Under the pieces are notes generated by a model that saw only the letters and a list, made by a program, of their open reading frames with translations, was not told where the DNA came from and searched no databases. Of a stretch of 64,000 nucleotides of DNA, positions 63,379 through 64,000 are shown in pieces. Made by a program: the position numbers and the translations under genes. Each line of letters opens with the position of its first letter. Position 1 is the first letter of the stretch. Origin of the DNA: Alkaliphilus flagellatus (lineage in GTDB: Bacteria; Bacillota; Clostridia; Peptostreptococcales; Natronincolaceae); NCBI RefSeq assembly GCF_018919215.1, contig NZ_JAHLQK010000001.1, positions 900,430-964,429 on the forward strand, written 5' to 3'.

Positions 63379-64000
63379 GTGAGTAAACGTGATTATTATG
63401 AAGTATTAGGTGTAAGTAAAGATGCCAGTGAACAAGATATAAAAAAGGCTTATCGTAAGATGGCTATGGAATACCATCCAGATAGAAATCCTGATAATAA
63501 GGAAGCAGAAGAAAAATTTAAGGAAGTAAATGAAGCCTACGAAGTGCTAAGCTCACCAGATAAAAGAAAAAGATACGATCAATTTGGCCATGCAGGGATG
63601 AATGGCAATGGTGGCGGTGGTTTTGAAGGCTTTGGTGGTTTTAGTGGTGGCGGAGGCTTTGAAGATATATTTGGGGATATATTTGATATGTTTGGTGGCG
63701 GTTTTTCATCATCCAGAAGAAGAAGCGGACCCCAAAAAGGAGCAGATCTTCAATATGAAACAACAATTACATTTGAAGAAGCAGCCTTTGGAGTAGAAAA
63801 AGAGGTTGAGTTTTATAGAAATGATAGTTGCAATACTTGTAATGGCACAGGAGCAAAACCTGGAACAACAACTAATACATGTAAAAAGTGTAATGGAACA
63901 GGTGAGGTTAAATTTGCCCAAAGAACTCCATTAGGACAAATAGTCAACGTTCGTCCATGTGATGAATGTAATGGAGATGGAAAAATTATAGAAACACCAT
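63379..64000 (+). CDS. dnaJ: Chaperone DnaJ (partial, runs off the window)
   Basis: Starts with a GTG at 63379 behind AAGGCGGTG. The J domain ([27 protein letters not shown] with the HPD triad) is followed by a Gly/Phe-rich region ([20 protein letters not shown]) and the first zinc-finger repeats C-x2-C-x-G-x-G ([24 protein letters not shown]). About 207 codons are in the window, so roughly 45% of the gene is missing at the 3' end. It stimulates DnaK ATPase and delivers substrates. Confidence 0.97.
   Translation, partial: MSKRDYYEVLGVSKDASEQDIKKAYRKMAMEYHPDRNPDNKEAEEKFKEVNEAYEVLSSPDKRKRYDQFGHAGMNGNGGGGFEGFGGFSGGGGFEDIFGDIFDMFGGGFSSSRRRSGPQKGADLQYETTITFEEAAFGVEKEVEFYRNDSCNTCNGTGAKPGTTTNTCKKCNGTGEVKFAQRTPLGQIVNVRPCDECNGDGKIIETP

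Noticed and set aside
1-64000. CRISPR array or insertion sequence
   Set aside because: No regularly spaced repeats and no transposase or integrase reading frame were seen.

Overview
The window is AT-rich chromosomal DNA of a spore-forming, anaerobic Firmicute of the class Clostridia. Evidence: the sporulation genes gpr and spoIIP; the Firmicute gene order comEC-holA-rpsT-gpr-spoIIP-lepA-hemW-hrcA-grpE-dnaK-dnaJ; a CIRCE element before hrcA; a tungsten-type aldehyde:ferredoxin oxidoreductase with its own polyferredoxin; and many GTG and TTG starts behind strong AGGAGG-type ribosome sites. The general look (degS/degU/degV outside Bacillus, histidine degradation genes, polA-coaE-lytic transglycosylase) resembles Alkaliphilus/Natronincola-type clostridia, but the genus is an inference.

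Layout. 1-1669: one half of a heterodimeric ABC exporter, cut by the window edge. 1.8-4.3 kb: polyferredoxin, AOR-type oxidoreductase and a small helical protein. 4.4-13 kb: a MocR-type regulator, a lipid kinase, a MarR regulator and a 1817-residue signalling protein (pseudokinase, AAA/STAND ATPase, TPR, GAF, GGDEF, GAF). 13.2-16 kb: hutH-hutI. 16-19 kb: two divergent helical proteins sharing a repeated motif, a 56-residue DUF896 protein, a lone CheW and a secreted protein whose ribosome site lies inside a perfect inverted repeat. 19-22 kb: degS, degU and degV, then a LysR regulator and a zinc-type CDF transporter on the other strand. 23.9-27.5 kb: an unknown protein, a small alarmone synthetase, a membrane-anchored Cys-rich protein, tRNA-Leu(CAA), and an ECF sigma/anti-sigma pair behind an ECF-type promoter. 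27.6-33.2 kb: polA, coaE, a lytic transglycosylase and an orphan peptide-binding lipoprotein, then tRNA-Leu(GAG).

33.4-39.0 kb is foreign: a clearly GC-richer island immediately after tRNA-Leu(GAG). It carries a TetR-type regulator, an MFS exporter, a large FtsX-type ABC permease and its ATPase as one operon, framed by hairpins, imperfect inverted repeats and a broken gene. It looks like a transferred drug or peptide efflux/resistance cassette.

39-50 kb holds an aldehyde dehydrogenase, a tandem P-loop ATPase, a DEAD-box helicase with a DbpA-type tail, and a run of poorly characterised genes. Among these is a protein resembling ferredoxin-dependent bilin reductases (PcyA/HY2 family) and a secreted metallo-beta-lactamase lipoprotein of the kind fused to ComEC elsewhere. 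50-64 kb is the conserved competence, replication, sporulation and heat-shock block, ending inside dnaJ. Regulation visible in sequence: CIRCE with a sigma-A promoter for hrcA, an ECF autoregulatory promoter, a probable TetR operator in the island, and many intrinsic terminators.
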